Shown: positions 33,090 through 43,378, counted from the stretch's first letter. The stretch is 64,000 bases of DNA from Arthrobacter sp. ISL-5 (GCF_018613835.1 NZ_JAGGPM010000001.1:57548-121547), one strand, 5' to 3'. Translations and numbers: made by a program. Notes: generated by a model from the sequence alone, not told the origin.

Positions 33090-35159
33090 ATGACCACCAC
33101 CGCCAGCCACACCCCGGCCGCCCCCGCGGACGGCATCAAGCACACCGGCACAGCGGACGCCGGAAGCACGGACACCGGAAGCAACGGCTCCGGACGGCGC
33201 TCTTCAGGGCCTGCCGCCTCGGGTACCCCGGCTCCGGATTCACGCCTCCGCGCCCTGGTGACAGGCAACCAGCCGCGCTGGGTCCGGCCTTCGGCGGCGC
33301 TGCTGCTGGCGATCTCGGGCGTCCTGTATCTGTGGAACCTCGAAGCCACCGGATACGCCAACTCCTTCTACGCCGCGGCCGTCCAGGCGGGCACCAAGGA
33401 CTGGATGGCACTGCTGTTCGGCTCCCTGGACGCAGGCAACGCGATCACGGTGGACAAGCCCCCGGCGGCCCTGTGGATTCCCGGCATCGCGGGGCGGATC
33501 TTCGGATTCTCGCCGCTCAGCATGCTGGTTCCCCAGGCGCTCATGGGCGTGGCCTCCGTCGGACTTCTGTACCTGACGGTGAAGCGGGTGTCCGGTCCCG
33601 CCGCAGGGCTGCTCGCCGGAGCCCTGCTCGCGCTGACTCCGGTGGCCGCCCTGATGTTCCGGTTCAACAACCCTGATGCCCTGCTTACGCTTTGCCTGGT
33701 GCTCGCCGCCTATCTCACCACCCGAGCCATTGAAAAGGCGGGCTGGAAATGGCTGGCCGCGGCCGGTGCCGTGATCGGGCTGGCCTTCCTGACCAAGATG
33801 CTCCAGGGGTTCCTGATCGTGCCGGGCCTCGCGCTCGCCTATCTCTGGGCCGCGCCCACCACGCTCGGCCGGCGAATCCTGCACCTGCTGGCAGCGGCCG
33901 GCGGAATTGTGCTGGTGGCAGGCAGCTACATTGCCCTGTTCCAGCTCACGCCGGCCTCGGAACGCCCGTACATGGCCGGCTCGGAAAACAACAGCTTCCT
34001 GGAGCTCACGTTCGGCTACAACGGGCTGGGCCGCATCACGGGTTCAGGCGGCGGCGCACCCGGCGGCGGCATGGGCGGCAACGTGGGCTTCGGCGGGGCG
34101 GCCGGTATCACCAGGATGTTCGGCGCCAGCTTTGGCGGCGAAGTGTCCTGGCTACTTCCCTCGGCCCTGATCCTGCTCGCTGCTGGCCTCTGGTTCACCC
34201 GCCGCGAAGCCCGCACGTCACGCACCCGGGCAGCCCTGATGCTGTGGGGCGGCTGGCTGCTGGTCACCGCGGGGATCCTGAGCTTCATGGGCGGCACGGT
34301 CCACCCCTACTATGCCGTCGCCCTAGCCCCTGCCATCGCCGCCCTGACGGGCATCGGCTCGGTGGAGCTGTGGCGCGGGCGCGGGTACTGGCCGGCGCGG
34401 ATCGTGCTGGCCGCCACCGTCCTGGCCGGCTCGGTCTGGTCCGCCGTGCTCCTGGGCCGGGATGCCTCCTGGCTGCCGTGGATCAGGATTGCCGTCGTCG
34501 TCTTGGGCGTGCTGGCCGCAGCGGCGCTGCTGCTCCGGCTCGATAGCCACCACGCCGTTCCGGCACGGTTCCGGCGGGCGGCAGCGGCCGCCGTGGTGGT
34601 GGTTTCGCTGCTCGCCGGCGGGCTCGGCAGCACGGCCTGGACCTTCGCGACCGCCGCCCAGCCCCATTCCGGTTCCATCCCGACGTCGGGCCCCACAGCG
34701 TCCGCCATGGGCGGCCCGGGCGGGCAGACCGGCAGGGCCGGCACCGACGGGGTCGGCACCGGCGGGGTCGGCACCGGCGGGGCGGACGGCACGGACGGCC
34801 AGGCCGGCGGCGCCGCCCCGTCGGGATCCGAACTCGCCTCGCTGCTGAAGTCCAGCACGGCGAAATGGTCCGGGATCGTCTCGGGCGCCAGCCAGGCCGC
34901 GAGCCTGGAACTGGCCACGGGCACCAACGTGATTGCCCTGGGCGGCTGGAACGGCGGCGACCCCTACCCCACCCTGGCTCAGTTCCAGGAGATGGTGGCC
35001 AACGGCGAGATCGGCTACTTCATCTCCGGCGGGGGCATGGGCGGGGGCATGGGCGGTGGTGGCCCCCGCGGAGGAAACTCCGAGGTGGCCGCGTGGGTGG
35101 CCGCCAACTTCGAGGCCCAGACCGTGGGCAATTCCACCGTGTACAAGCTGACCGAGTAG
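33090..35159 (+). CDS. ArnT/PMT-like membrane glycosyltransferase (YkcB-like)
   Basis: A 689-residue integral membrane protein of the GT39/GT83 superfamily. It has 11-12 predicted helices, and the first loop has the conserved acidic-type motif region YANSFYAAAVQAGTKDWMALLFGSLDAGNAITVDKPP, diagnostic for the YkcA/B subfamily. The C-terminal ~150 residues are a soluble extracytoplasmic domain after a Gly-rich linker (SELASLLKSS..., VIALGGWNGGDPYPTL, VAAWVAANFE). It probably moves a sugar from a polyprenyl-phosphate donor, made by the preceding GT2-GtrA protein, to an envelope acceptor. The acceptor is unknown. Confidence 0.9.
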   Translation: MTTTASHTPAAPADGIKHTGTADAGSTDTGSNGSGRRSSGPAASGTPAPDSRLRALVTGNQPRWVRPSAALLLAISGVLYLWNLEATGYANSFYAAAVQAGTKDWMALLFGSLDAGNAITVDKPPAALWIPGIAGRIFGFSPLSMLVPQALMGVASVGLLYLTVKRVSGPAAGLLAGALLALTPVAALMFRFNNPDALLTLCLVLAAYLTTRAIEKAGWKWLAAAGAVIGLAFLTKMLQGFLIVPGLALAYLWAAPTTLGRRILHLLAAAGGIVLVAGSYIALFQLTPASERPYMAGSENNSFLELTFGYNGLGRITGSGGGAPGGGMGGNVGFGGAAGITRMFGASFGGEVSWLLPSALILLAAGLWFTRREARTSRTRAALMLWGGWLLVTAGILSFMGGTVHPYYAVALAPAIAALTGIGSVELWRGRGYWPARIVLAATVLAGSVWSAVLLGRDASWLPWIRIAVVVLGVLAAAALLLRLDSHHAVPARFRRAAAAAVVVVSLLAGGLGSTAWTFATAAQPHSGSIPTSGPTASAMGGPGGQTGRAGTDGVGTGGVGTGGADGTDGQAGGAAPSGSELASLLKSSTAKWSGIVSGASQAASLELATGTNVIALGGWNGGDPYPTLAQFQEMVANGEIGYFISGGGMGGGMGGGGPRGGNSEVAAWVAANFEAQTVGNSTVYKLTE

Positions 35160-35165
35160 GCAAGC

Positions 35166-37095
35166 ATGACCAACACCATTCCGCGCCGCACCCCTCGCGG
35201 CAGGGCCGTCCCGCGCGCCGCGGCCAGGAACCAGGTCCCGTTGCGGGCTCGGCTGGAACTCGCCGCGCTCCTCCTGGGAACGGCCGTCCTCTACCTGTGG
35301 AACCTGGGCGCGTCAGGCTGGGCCAATGCCTTCTACTCGGCGGCGGCCCAGGCGGGGTCGCAGGACTGGACGGCGTGGTTCTTCGGCTCGTCCGACGCCG
35401 CGAACGCCATCACGGTGGACAAACCGCCGGCCGCACTCTGGATCACGGGCCTCTCCGTGCGCCTCTTCGGGCTGAACTCCTGGAGCATCCTGGTGCCGCA
35501 GGCGCTCATGGGCGTGGCCACGGTATGGCTCGTGTACCTCGCCGTGCGCCGTGCCGCAGCCCCCGCCACCGGCAATGAGCGGCTGGCCCACTGCGGCGGC
35601 CTGCTGGCGGGCGCCGTGATGGCGCTCACCCCGGCGGCGGTCCTGATGTTCCGCTTCAACAACCCCGATGCCCTGCTGGTGCTGCTCATGACGGCGGCCG
35701 CTTACGGCGTGCTGCGCGCCATCCAGGATGCGCGCGTCCGCTGGCTCTTGCTCGCCGGCGTGCTGCTGGGCTTCGGGTTCCTCACCAAGCAGCTCCAGGT
35801 CCTGCTGGTGGTGCCGGGCCTGGCCGCCGCCTACCTGCTCGCCGCCCCCGCCGGCCTCGGCAAGCGGGTGCTGCGCCTTGCCGCCGCGGGCGCCGCCATG
35901 GTGGTGGCCGCCGGCTGGCGGCCGTCGAGCTCATCCCCGCGGAAAACCGGCCGTACGTCGGCGGCTCGCAGACCAACTCCATCCTGGAACTGACGCTGGG
36001 CTACAACGGCCTGGGCCGGCTCAACGGTGAAGAGACCGGCAGCGTGGGCGGCGGCAACGGTTGGGGAACTCCCGGGCTGCTGCGGCTGTTCAACAGCGAG
36101 TTCGGCGGCCAGATCGCATGGCTCCTGCCGTCCGTCTTGATCCTGGCCTGCGCCCTGCTGTGGGTCGGCAGGCAGGCGCCGCGAACGGACGCTGTCCGAG
36201 CGTCCGTGGTCATCTGGGGCCTGTGGGTGCTGGTCACCGGCCTTACCTTCAGCTTCATGGCCGGCATCATCCATCCCTACTACATGGTGGCGCTGGCGCC
36301 CGGCATCGCGGGCCTGGCCGGCCTGGGCGGGATCCTGCTGTGGCAACGCCGTGCCCGTCCCGCCGCCGCGCTGCCGCTGCCCGCTGCCGTGGCGGCCGCG
36401 GGCAGCATGGCCTTCCATCTGCTGGGCAGGTCTCCGGCCTACCTCCCGTGGCTGCGCTGGGCCGTGCTGATCGCTGCGCTCGCAGCGGCGGTCCTGCTGC
36501 TGGCGGCACGCGTCCCGGACACGCGGTACGGAGCCGCAGTTGCGGGGACGGCCCAATCCGGAACGGCATCATCCGGAATCGCGCAGGTCAGGAAAGCGCT
36601 GCAACGCACGACGGCGGCACTCACCGTCGCGGCGGTCCTCGCCGCACTGGCGGAGCGCGGGGCAATCCGGGCGGTCCTGGCCTGAGGGGACCTGGTTTGA
36701 GGGGAACTGGCGGCTTGACGGGCCCCCGGGGCGGCGGGATGGGCGGGCTTCTGGGCACCAGCACGCCGTCGTCCGCACTGGTGGCCGCCCTGCAGGCGGA
36801 CGCCGGAAGCTTCACCTGGGCCGCCGCCGTCGTGGGTTCCAACAACGCGGCGGGCTACCAGCTGGCCACCGAACTTCCGGTGATGGCCGTGGGTGGCTTC
36901 AACGGGACGGATCCTGCCCCCACGCTGGAGCAGTTCCAGCAACTGGTGGCCGACGGCAAGATCCATTACTTCATTGGCGGGAGCATGATGCAGGGCGAAA
37001 CGGGCTCGGACGCTGCCGCCAGGATCTCGGACTGGGTGGCGGCAAACTTCCAGGCCCGGACCGTGGGCGGCGCGATAGTCTATGACCTGTCCTGA
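35166..37095 (+). pseudogene. Second YkcB-like membrane glycosyltransferase, broken by two frameshifts
   Basis: A paralog of the preceding gene (YANAFYSAAAQAGSQDWTAWFFGSSDAANAITVDKPP versus the same block upstream). It reads in frame from ATG 35166 to about 35917. There a base appears to be missing (GGCTGGCGGCC, where the sense is Gly-Trp-x-Ala-Val-Glu), and the protein continues in another frame (ELIPAENRPYVGGSQTNS...). Around 36640-36690 it shifts again, and the stretch matching the last helix exit and PHSGSIP of the paralog is absent. The C-terminal domain then runs to 37095. This is decay, a real programmed oddity, or assembly error in GC-rich DNA. Confidence 0.82.
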
Positions 37096-37153
37096 CTGGC
37101 AGTGCGGGCACTACTGGCCTGCACCTACCAGCAGGCAGGCTGCCGGAGGCGCG

Positions 37154-37834
37154 TTACAGCAGGAAGGAAATGACCCGGCGGCCGTCCGCGTCGGCCTCCA
37201 CCGAGGCCGAGACCGCGGAGTAGTCCGGGATGTGGAGTACGCCGTCGGGAAGCACACCGGTGTTCGGGCCAACGGCCACGGTGCGGATGCCGGCAGCCAC
37301 GCCGGCCGCGATGCCGGCGGGAGCGTCCTCGAAGACCACGGCCTCTTCGGGTTGCACGCCAAGCAGTTCGGCGGCGCGCAGGTATCCCTCCGGATGCGGT
37401 TTGCCCCGGGTGACAAGGTCGGCCGTGACGGCCGTGGCCGGCATGGGCAGGCCCGCCGCGTCCATGCGGATGTCCGCCAGGATCCGGTCGGCGGACGTCA
37501 CGAGTGCCACCGCGTCCCCGGGCAGGCTGCGAAGCAGATCAGCGGCCCCGGGCAGTGCGACGATGCCCTCCGTCCATACCCGCTCCATCGCGCCGAGTTC
37601 AGCGGTGAGTGCCACGACATCCGCGCCGGCCGGGGCGAAACGCCGCACCGTGTCGCCGGCCTGGACGCCGTGGGAGGTTCGCAGAATCTCGGTGATATCC
37701 AGGCCGTAGCGCGCGGCAAACTCACCCCACACCTGTTCCACAACCGCTGTGGAATCCACCAGGGTGCCGTCCATGTCGAACAGGACGGCGCGGGCAGTCA
37801 GGGTTGCGGCGAAGGAATCGGCAGGAAGGTTCAT
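37154..37834 (-). CDS. HAD-family sugar phosphatase-like hydrolase
   Basis: A 226-residue HAD hydrolase of the beta-phosphoglucomutase/2-deoxyglucose-6-phosphatase type. Motif I is [11 protein letters not shown] with a helical cap behind it, motif II VTSAD, motif III Lys in GKPHPEGY, and motif [13 protein letters not shown]. It should remove phosphate from a small sugar or polyol phosphate. ATG 37834 is chosen because AGGATGG lies upstream of it and inside the longer frame. Substrate unknown. Confidence 0.9.
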   Translation of the reverse strand: MNLPADSFAATLTARAVLFDMDGTLVDSTAVVEQVWGEFAARYGLDITEILRTSHGVQAGDTVRRFAPAGADVVALTAELGAMERVWTEGIVALPGAADLLRSLPGDAVALVTSADRILADIRMDAAGLPMPATAVTADLVTRGKPHPEGYLRAAELLGVQPEEAVVFEDAPAGIAAGVAAGIRTVAVGPNTGVLPDGVLHIPDYSAVSASVEADADGRRVISFLL

Positions 37835-37924
37835 GCATCCATCCTGCATCACGACGCACCAACCCCGGCTGTCTGTGACTTGGCCGTTGAGGGCTTGGCC
37901 GTTTAGGATTTGGCCGTTGCGGGC

Positions 37925-38299
37925 TTAGCTCGGGGGCCGGGGGATGTACTGCACGGCCCACTTGTTGCCGTCGGGATCGGCGAAATAGACGAAGTGCCCC
38001 CAGGCCTGGACGTCGACGTCGCTGACGTCCACGCCGTTGGCCTTGAGCTGGTCGTGGGCGGCGTGGATATCGCTGACCACCAGCTGGAGGCTTGGCGCCG
38101 TGCCGGGAGGGGCGTCGTTGAGGCCCTCGCCGATGGCAATCGAGCAGCCGGACCCCGGCGGGGTGAGCTGGACGAAGCGGATGCCGTCCATGGGCCGCTC
38201 GTCGTAGTCGGCGTTGAAGCCCACCTTGTTCACGTAGAAGTCCTTGGCGCGGTCCACGTCGGACACAGGGACAAACACAAGTTCGAGTTTCCAGTCCAT
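37925..38299 (-). CDS. VOC-family (glyoxalase-like) protein
   Basis: A 124-residue vicinal-oxygen-chelate protein with two beta-alpha-beta-beta-beta modules (LELVFVPVSDVDRAKDFYVNKVGFNAD and LQLVVSDIHAAHDQLKANG, ending YFADPDGNKWAVQYIP). Metal ligands of true glyoxalase I are not all obvious. Many relatives are antibiotic-resistance or unknown-function proteins. ATG 38299 gives the standard N-terminus MDWKLELVF. Confidence 0.87.
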   Translation of the reverse strand: MDWKLELVFVPVSDVDRAKDFYVNKVGFNADYDERPMDGIRFVQLTPPGSGCSIAIGEGLNDAPPGTAPSLQLVVSDIHAAHDQLKANGVDVSDVDVQAWGHFVYFADPDGNKWAVQYIPRPPS

Positions 38300-38447
38300 G
38301 GTGCACAGGCTAGCCGGGGACACCGGCATCCGGAAGAGCAGGACCGCACTACAGTCAGAGGTTCGGCGCGGGGCACCGGTCTAAGGGCCCGGGCGCCCAC
38401 CTGCAGCGCGCCCGCCGGCGGCATGCCCGCCGGGCGTCAGCCGGGCG

Positions 38448-39083
38448 TCAGCCGACGATGCCGTACAGGCGGTCTCCGGCGTCACCCAGGCCGGGCACAA
38501 TGTAGGACTTCTCGTTCAGCTTCTCGTCGATGGAAGCCAGGACGATGGTGACGTTGGCGTCCGAGAGCTCTTCCTCGAGCTTGGCCAGTCCTTCCGGGGC
38601 GGCCAGCAGGCAGATGCAGGTGACATCCGAGGCGCCACGCTTGAACAGGAACTTGATGGCCTCGCGCAGGGTGCCGCCGGTGGCCAGCATGGGGTCAAGG
38701 ACGAAGATCTGCCGGTCCGTCAGGTTCTCCGGCAGGCGCTCCGCGTAAGTGATGATGTCCAGGGTCTCCTCGTCCCGGGCCATGCCCAGGAAGCCGACCT
38801 CGGCGGTGGGAACCAGCTTGGTCATTCCTTCGAGCATGCCGAGGCCGGCGCGGAGGATGGGAACCACCAGCGGGGTGGGCTTGGTGAAGGCGGTGCCGAC
38901 CGTCGTGGATATCGGCGTCTCGATGGTGACCGGCTGGGTGCGGACGTCGCGGGTGGCTTCATAGGCGAGGAGAGTGACGAGTTCCTCGGTCAGCTGGCGG
39001 AAAACCGGCGACGGGGTGTTCTTATCCCGCAGGACGGTGAGTTTGTGGGCGACCAGAGGATGGTCCACGACGAGTGTGCGCAT
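38448..39083 (-). CDS. upp: Uracil phosphoribosyltransferase
   Basis: A 211-residue enzyme, family length. The PRPP-binding loop is [11 protein letters not shown] (Asp130-Thr138). The N-terminus [20 protein letters not shown] and C-terminus [11 protein letters not shown] are diagnostic. It converts uracil + PRPP to UMP in pyrimidine salvage. The tadA gene lies about 940 bp away, beyond a PAP2 phosphatase gene. Confidence 0.97.
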   Translation of the reverse strand: MRTLVVDHPLVAHKLTVLRDKNTPSPVFRQLTEELVTLLAYEATRDVRTQPVTIETPISTTVGTAFTKPTPLVVPILRAGLGMLEGMTKLVPTAEVGFLGMARDEETLDIITYAERLPENLTDRQIFVLDPMLATGGTLREAIKFLFKRGASDVTCICLLAAPEGLAKLEEELSDANVTIVLASIDEKLNEKSYIVPGLGDAGDRLYGIVG

Positions 39084-39095
39084 GCGTCAAAACTA

Positions 39096-39950
39096 TCATC
39101 CGGAGGCAGGGTCCCCTCCTCGGCTTCCATGGCTGCCGCCGGTACCCGGAGCCTCCTGGCGCGGGGTGTCAGAGTCCTGCGCTTCCACCCTGTGGTGCGG
39201 TTCCTTGGCGGTCAGGTGGGCAGGGTGCTCGAACGTCGGCGCCGGGCCTGCATGCTCCCTCCGCCGGATGACATGGAAGAGCCGGTGGGCGAGGATGACC
39301 ATGCCGAGCCACGCGAGCCCGAGCAGCCACGCCGCGATCACATCCGTCATCCAGTGGTGGCCAAGGAACACCCTGCTGAGGCCCATGGCGATGATGAACA
39401 CGGCGCCTGCAGTGATGACGGAAATCCGAATCCAGGTCCTGTCAGCCTGGAGGCACATCAGGTACACCACCACGCCGATCACCACCGTGGTGTTGAGCGT
39501 GTGGCCGCTGGGGAACGACGGCGAAAACTCGAACGGCGGCACGGCGTCGATGTGGTCCGGGCGGACCCGGCCCAGCAGCGTCTTGCTCACGGTCGTGGCC
39601 GTGATGGAGACCGCGGCCGCGCCGCCGACCAGGATGAGGGGCCGCCAGCTGCGGCTGACATAGATCAGCCGTGCAACGAGGATGCTCGCCAAAATGGGCA
39701 TGCCGATGCCGCCGCCTATGTTGGTGAAAGCCGTCACGGCCGCATCCAGGCCGGGATTTCGATATTGTTTGGCCATTTCCAGCGCCGGCCGGTCGAGGCC
39801 GGCGACGCCGTCCTGGGCCACCACGCTCTGATACACCTCGGCGCCAAGCAGGGCCAGTGCGATCACCAGGAAGCCGCCGAAGACGAGCGTGATCCACAGT
39901 GCCGCATAGGGTCCCAGCCACCGGCCGTATCGACCGATCAGGGATTTCAT
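39096..39950 (-). CDS. PAP2-family membrane phosphatase
   Basis: A 284-residue protein with five to six helices and the three phosphatidic-acid-phosphatase signatures: KTLLGRVRP, PSGH (in SFPSGHTLNT), and SRVFLGHHWMTDV. It dephosphorylates a lipid phosphate, commonly undecaprenyl pyrophosphate or phosphatidic acid, on the outer membrane face. The last ~55 residues are a hydrophilic His/Glu-rich tail unlike the core. It ends 12 bp before upp begins, in the same direction. Confidence 0.9.
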   Translation of the reverse strand: MKSLIGRYGRWLGPYAALWITLVFGGFLVIALALLGAEVYQSVVAQDGVAGLDRPALEMAKQYRNPGLDAAVTAFTNIGGGIGMPILASILVARLIYVSRSWRPLILVGGAAAVSITATTVSKTLLGRVRPDHIDAVPPFEFSPSFPSGHTLNTTVVIGVVVYLMCLQADRTWIRISVITAGAVFIIAMGLSRVFLGHHWMTDVIAAWLLGLAWLGMVILAHRLFHVIRRREHAGPAPTFEHPAHLTAKEPHHRVEAQDSDTPRQEAPGTGGSHGSRGGDPASG

Positions 39951-40020
39951 CTTCTCTCCCGTTCTCGCCCGGCGGTTGGGCTATCCAAAGCTAAGTATCC
40001 TTAGAAACTATCATTGACCC

Positions 40021-40578
40021 ATGGGACCGGCTGATCCGCAACACCTGAGATGGATGGGCCTTGCCCTCGAAGAAGCCCGGCGGGCGCTGGCCACCGAGGA
40101 CGTGCCCATCGGCGCCGTCGTGATCGGTCCCGACGGAACCGTGCTCGGTTCCGGACGCAACGAGCGGGAGGCCCACGGGGACCCCACTGCACACGCCGAA
40201 ATGGTGGCCATCCGCGAGGCGGCGGCCCGGCTCCGCGAGCGTTCCGTCCTCGACGGCGGGCGCGGCGACGGCTGGCGGCTCGAGGACTGCACGCTGGTGG
40301 TGACGCTGGAGCCGTGCGCCATGTGCGCCGGGGCCATCGTGCTGGCGCGGATCCACCGCGTGGTGTTCGGGGCCTGGGACGAGAAAGCCGGCGCGGCCGG
40401 ATCCGTCTTCGATATCCTCCGCGAGCGCCGCCTCAACCACTGGGTGGAGGTCTACGCCGGCGTGCAGGAAGAGGAATGCGGTGCGCTGCTGCGGGAGTTT
40501 TTCGCCGCGCATCGAAGCACCGCAGCCGGGCGGCCGCAGCCGGCGGACGGATCCGGGGATCCCTCCCCGGTGGCTTAA
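40021..40578 (+). CDS. tadA: tRNA-specific adenosine deaminase
   Basis: A 185-residue zinc deaminase. The zinc/catalytic motif is HAE (His58, Glu60) and PCAMC (Cys99, Cys102). It converts A34 to inosine in tRNA-Arg(ACG), the very tRNA encoded at 16064-16137. The last ~20 residues are an extra Pro/Gly/Asp tail. It is divergent from the PAP2 gene. Confidence 0.96.
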   Translation: MGPADPQHLRWMGLALEEARRALATEDVPIGAVVIGPDGTVLGSGRNEREAHGDPTAHAEMVAIREAAARLRERSVLDGGRGDGWRLEDCTLVVTLEPCAMCAGAIVLARIHRVVFGAWDEKAGAAGSVFDILRERRLNHWVEVYAGVQEEECGALLREFFAAHRSTAAGRPQPADGSGDPSPVA

Positions 40579-40598
40579 CCGCTGAATTAGCCGGTGGC

Positions 40599-41852
40599 TT
40601 AGACGTTGGCGGCATCCAGCGCGTCGATCCGCTCCTGGCGGGATGCCACCGAATCCAGGCTGAAGGAACGGAAGTCGCCCAGGTCCTCGCGGATCCAGTC
40701 CTCCACCTCGGCGATGCGTTGCTTCGCGGCGGGAGTGGGGCCATGGAAGAGCCAGTACGCGATCCTCGCCCTGCCGGGATCGTACTGCCACAGCCCGATG
40801 ATCCTGCCGCGGTCAAGAATCGGATGGTCCGGCAGATCGGCCTGCAGCGCAAGGGTGGAGTTCAGCACCTTCTTGTCCCTGTCCTCCTCCGCGAACAGGT
40901 CGGCGGAGTTCCGCCGCTGCAGGACCAGCGAATCGGTCCCGGCCAGCAACTGGATCTGTTCCTCTTCTGGCGGCGCAAACGCAGCGAGGCTTTCGACGTC
41001 GTCGGGCAGCATCCAGAGCACGTCGCCGCCGGCGGTGGGCTGTTCCACGGCTCCGACGTCGGCCAGCGCGGCTTTGCTGTGGGCCACGGTGAAGCCGGTG
41101 AACCATTGGGACTGTCTGAGGGTGGCGCCGCCCGTCCAGCCCAAGTAGCGGCCGATCAGTTCGGTCCGGGCATCCTCCGGGCCGAGCTTGCCGGGCGGCG
41201 GCTCCCAGAGGGTGTAGGCGTAGCGCTGCTGGTCCAGGCGCCCGTTGACGGGGACCCGGCGGATCCGGCCGTCTGCCTGAAGCAGCCCCAGGGCCGTCGG
41301 CAGGGTGGTGGCCACGCCCTTCTTCTTGCCCTCCTCCCCGAGGTTCCGGACCGATTCGCCCAGCTCGTCCTTGAGCTGTTTGGGATCCATCGGGCCTTCA
41401 GCCTCGGAGAGCACGTGCAGGATCTGCTCTTCGAGCAGCGTCATCTCGCCCCTGTCCACGCCCAGCCTGCCCAGCACCCTGAAGGATTCTTCCGCGTTCT
41501 TGCCCAGGCTCAGGGCCCAGGCAAAGTCCTCACGGCCCAGGACGTACGTGCAGCCGCGCGCTGTGGGAAGCTCGTGGATCCTCAGGTCAAGGACGTCCTG
41601 GTCCACCTGGTCGCGCCGGATCCCCGCCCGGGCGAACAGGGTGAGGTAAGGGTTGGCACCGCCCACCGACCTCGCCCAGCCTGCCCGGGCGAGCACTTCT
41701 TCCGACGTGGCACCGGCGAGCGTGCCGTCCAGTCCCTGCCTGTGCCAGGCCCAGGCGCGGAGCAGCTCCGGCGTCAGCTCCTCAGCGCTGAGGCGTGCCG
41801 TATTGAGTCCAGCTGCGTCGATGCTTCCTGAGGACGAGACGTGGATAGTCAT
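40599..41852 (-). CDS. Winged-helix DNA-binding-domain protein (HTH_42 family)
   Basis: A 417-residue protein of the HTH_42 family (PF06224), with the start of the fold at LLRAWAWHRQGLDG and conserved blocks HELPTARGCTYVLG, GRYLGWTGGATLRQSQWF and ALQADLPDHPILDRGRIIGLWQYDP. Relatives include AlkX/YcaQ and AlkZ glycosylases that unhook DNA crosslinks, but the N-terminal Q-x-Q catalytic pair of AlkZ is not evident here. ATG 41852 (MTIHVSS) is chosen because the extension is low-complexity. It converges with tadA. Confidence 0.85.
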   Translation of the reverse strand: MTIHVSSSGSIDAAGLNTARLSAEELTPELLRAWAWHRQGLDGTLAGATSEEVLARAGWARSVGGANPYLTLFARAGIRRDQVDQDVLDLRIHELPTARGCTYVLGREDFAWALSLGKNAEESFRVLGRLGVDRGEMTLLEEQILHVLSEAEGPMDPKQLKDELGESVRNLGEEGKKKGVATTLPTALGLLQADGRIRRVPVNGRLDQQRYAYTLWEPPPGKLGPEDARTELIGRYLGWTGGATLRQSQWFTGFTVAHSKAALADVGAVEQPTAGGDVLWMLPDDVESLAAFAPPEEEQIQLLAGTDSLVLQRRNSADLFAEEDRDKKVLNSTLALQADLPDHPILDRGRIIGLWQYDPGRARIAYWLFHGPTPAAKQRIAEVEDWIREDLGDFRSFSLDSVASRQERIDALDAANV

Positions 41853-41890
41853 GCGCTCATTGTCCACCAGCATGCCGGTCCGAGGAATGG

Positions 41891-42970
41891 TCAGTCCCGC
41901 GGCGTGCCTCCGCCGATAGTGTCGAGCACCCACCGTGCGGTCGCGTCCCACTCGGGCAGCAGGTCCCTGCCGGTGAGCGCGGCCTGGCGCCATTGCGCCC
42001 GTAACTCCGGGGTGGCGAGCCAGGCTCGCAGGGTTGCTGCGAGCGGCGCCGGGTCCCGGTCAAGGACGACGGCGGCCCCCGGCAGCGTGGATTCGTCACC
42101 TGCCGGCGCACCCAGCTTCAGTGCCTCCACGGCGCCCGTTCCGCTCCGGACGACCACCGGAATGCCATGTGCCAGAGATTCGGTGACCACCATGCCGAAA
42201 GCCTCGACCTTGGAGACGAGCAGGCTAATGTTCGCTGCATGCCATTCCTCTTCCAGCGCCTGCCCTGTCAGTTCGCCGGCGAGACGCACGCGGCCCTCCA
42301 GCCCGTACTCCTCCAATGCCGCCCGGACGTCCCGGGCGTAATCGCGGTCCGCCTCGTCAGAACCGATCAGCGCTGCCGTCCACGGGAGGTCCGTGACCTG
42401 GGCCAGGGCGCCGAGCAGGATGAGTTGGTCTTTGTTCGGCAACAGCGCGGCCACGGAGATCAGGTGCGGCGGTTCCGAACCCTTGGCCAGTTCGGCGTGG
42501 TTGGTTCCGGGCAGCGCCACGTGGACCTGGGCCAGGCCGTGGCGGCGGATGACCTCCGCCGCGGCAGATCCGCTCGTGCAGATCACGCCGGCTGCCGCGG
42601 CGAGGGCGCGGATTTCCAGTTCCGGATGGTCCAGCAGCGGCATGTGCAGCAGAACCCACGGCCGCTGCCCTTCGGCGGCGGCCGCTTCCATCGCCTCGGG
42701 CGCGCCGGAGGCGACCAGCCCGTCGACGATCGTGACCGTCCCGCCGGCTCCCTGTTCCGGGGTCCCGGTTCCCGACCCGAGCAAACCAGCCAGCCGCCGT
42801 CGTTCTTCACTGCTGCCCACGGGCCAGGTGCCGTCGACCGATTCCATGGCAACGCTGACGCCCAGCCGGCGTAAGCCCTGCACCAGCGAAGCGTTGTAGA
42901 CGTTGCCGCCGGAGTTGTGGCGGATATTGCCGGGAACAAGCAGCCGGACGGCCGGCAGGGGAGATTCCAT
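41891..42970 (-). CDS. Family-4 glycosyltransferase
   Basis: A 359-residue GT-B glycosyltransferase. The N-terminal loop is LVPGNIRHNSGGNVYNASLVQGL. The C-terminal domain has a GT4 acceptor loop (ISVAALLPNKDQLILLGAL) and the donor E-x7-E region (SLLVSKVEAFGMVVTESLAHGIPVV). It is six bases downstream of a PTPS-like gene and belongs to a three-gene operon with an alcohol-dehydrogenase-like gene. That points to glycosylation of a small, possibly pterin-derived, molecule. Confidence 0.87.
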   Translation of the reverse strand: MESPLPAVRLLVPGNIRHNSGGNVYNASLVQGLRRLGVSVAMESVDGTWPVGSSEERRRLAGLLGSGTGTPEQGAGGTVTIVDGLVASGAPEAMEAAAAEGQRPWVLLHMPLLDHPELEIRALAAAAGVICTSGSAAAEVIRRHGLAQVHVALPGTNHAELAKGSEPPHLISVAALLPNKDQLILLGALAQVTDLPWTAALIGSDEADRDYARDVRAALEEYGLEGRVRLAGELTGQALEEEWHAANISLLVSKVEAFGMVVTESLAHGIPVVVRSGTGAVEALKLGAPAGDESTLPGAAVVLDRDPAPLAATLRAWLATPELRAQWRQAALTGRDLLPEWDATARWVLDTIGGGTPRD

Positions 42971-42976
42971 GAGCCG

Positions 42977-43375
42977 TTACCCGCGGGACAGGTCAAGGGC
43001 GTAGGACGCCCAGGCATCGGGGTTTTCGCGCAGGGTGACGTCCAGGCCGGCCAGTTCGCGGCCGTCGCCGTCGTCGCGGAGCCGCGCCGCCACGGCCTCC
43101 GCGATGTACTGGGCCAGCGCCTCGGTGGTGCTGAGTTTGCCGGCGAACTCCGGGTGTTCGTCCAGGTTGCGGTAGTTGAGCCCGCCGAGCACCTCCTCGA
43201 GGATGCCGCCGGCCGCGCCGATGTCCAGGACGATGGCGTCGTCATTGAGGCCCCGACGGCGGAAGGTCACCTCGGCGACGAACGTGGCCCCGTGCAGGCC
43301 TTGCGCCGGGCCGAACGCCTCCCGGGGAAGGCTGTGGGCGATCATGAAGTGGCGGCGGACGGTCAGGCTGAACAC
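42977..43375 (-). CDS. Divergent 6-pyruvoyl/6-carboxy-tetrahydropterin synthase-like protein
   Basis: A 132-residue T-fold protein aligned with PTPS/QueD (FMIAHSLPREA, LHGATFVAEVTF, IVLDIGAAGGILEEVLGGLNYRNL, STTEALAQYIAEAV). Two expected residues are altered. The active-site Cys region before HGH is GPAQG, and HGH is HGA, so only one histidine of that pair remains. His14 and His28 could still bind metal. It is sandwiched between a dehydrogenase (three bases away) and a glycosyltransferase in one operon. It may act on a pteridine but probably by altered chemistry. Confidence 0.82.
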   Translation of the reverse strand: MFSLTVRRHFMIAHSLPREAFGPAQGLHGATFVAEVTFRRRGLNDDAIVLDIGAAGGILEEVLGGLNYRNLDEHPEFAGKLSTTEALAQYIAEAVAARLRDDGDGRELAGLDVTLRENPDAWASYALDLSRG

Positions 43376-43378
43376 TGG

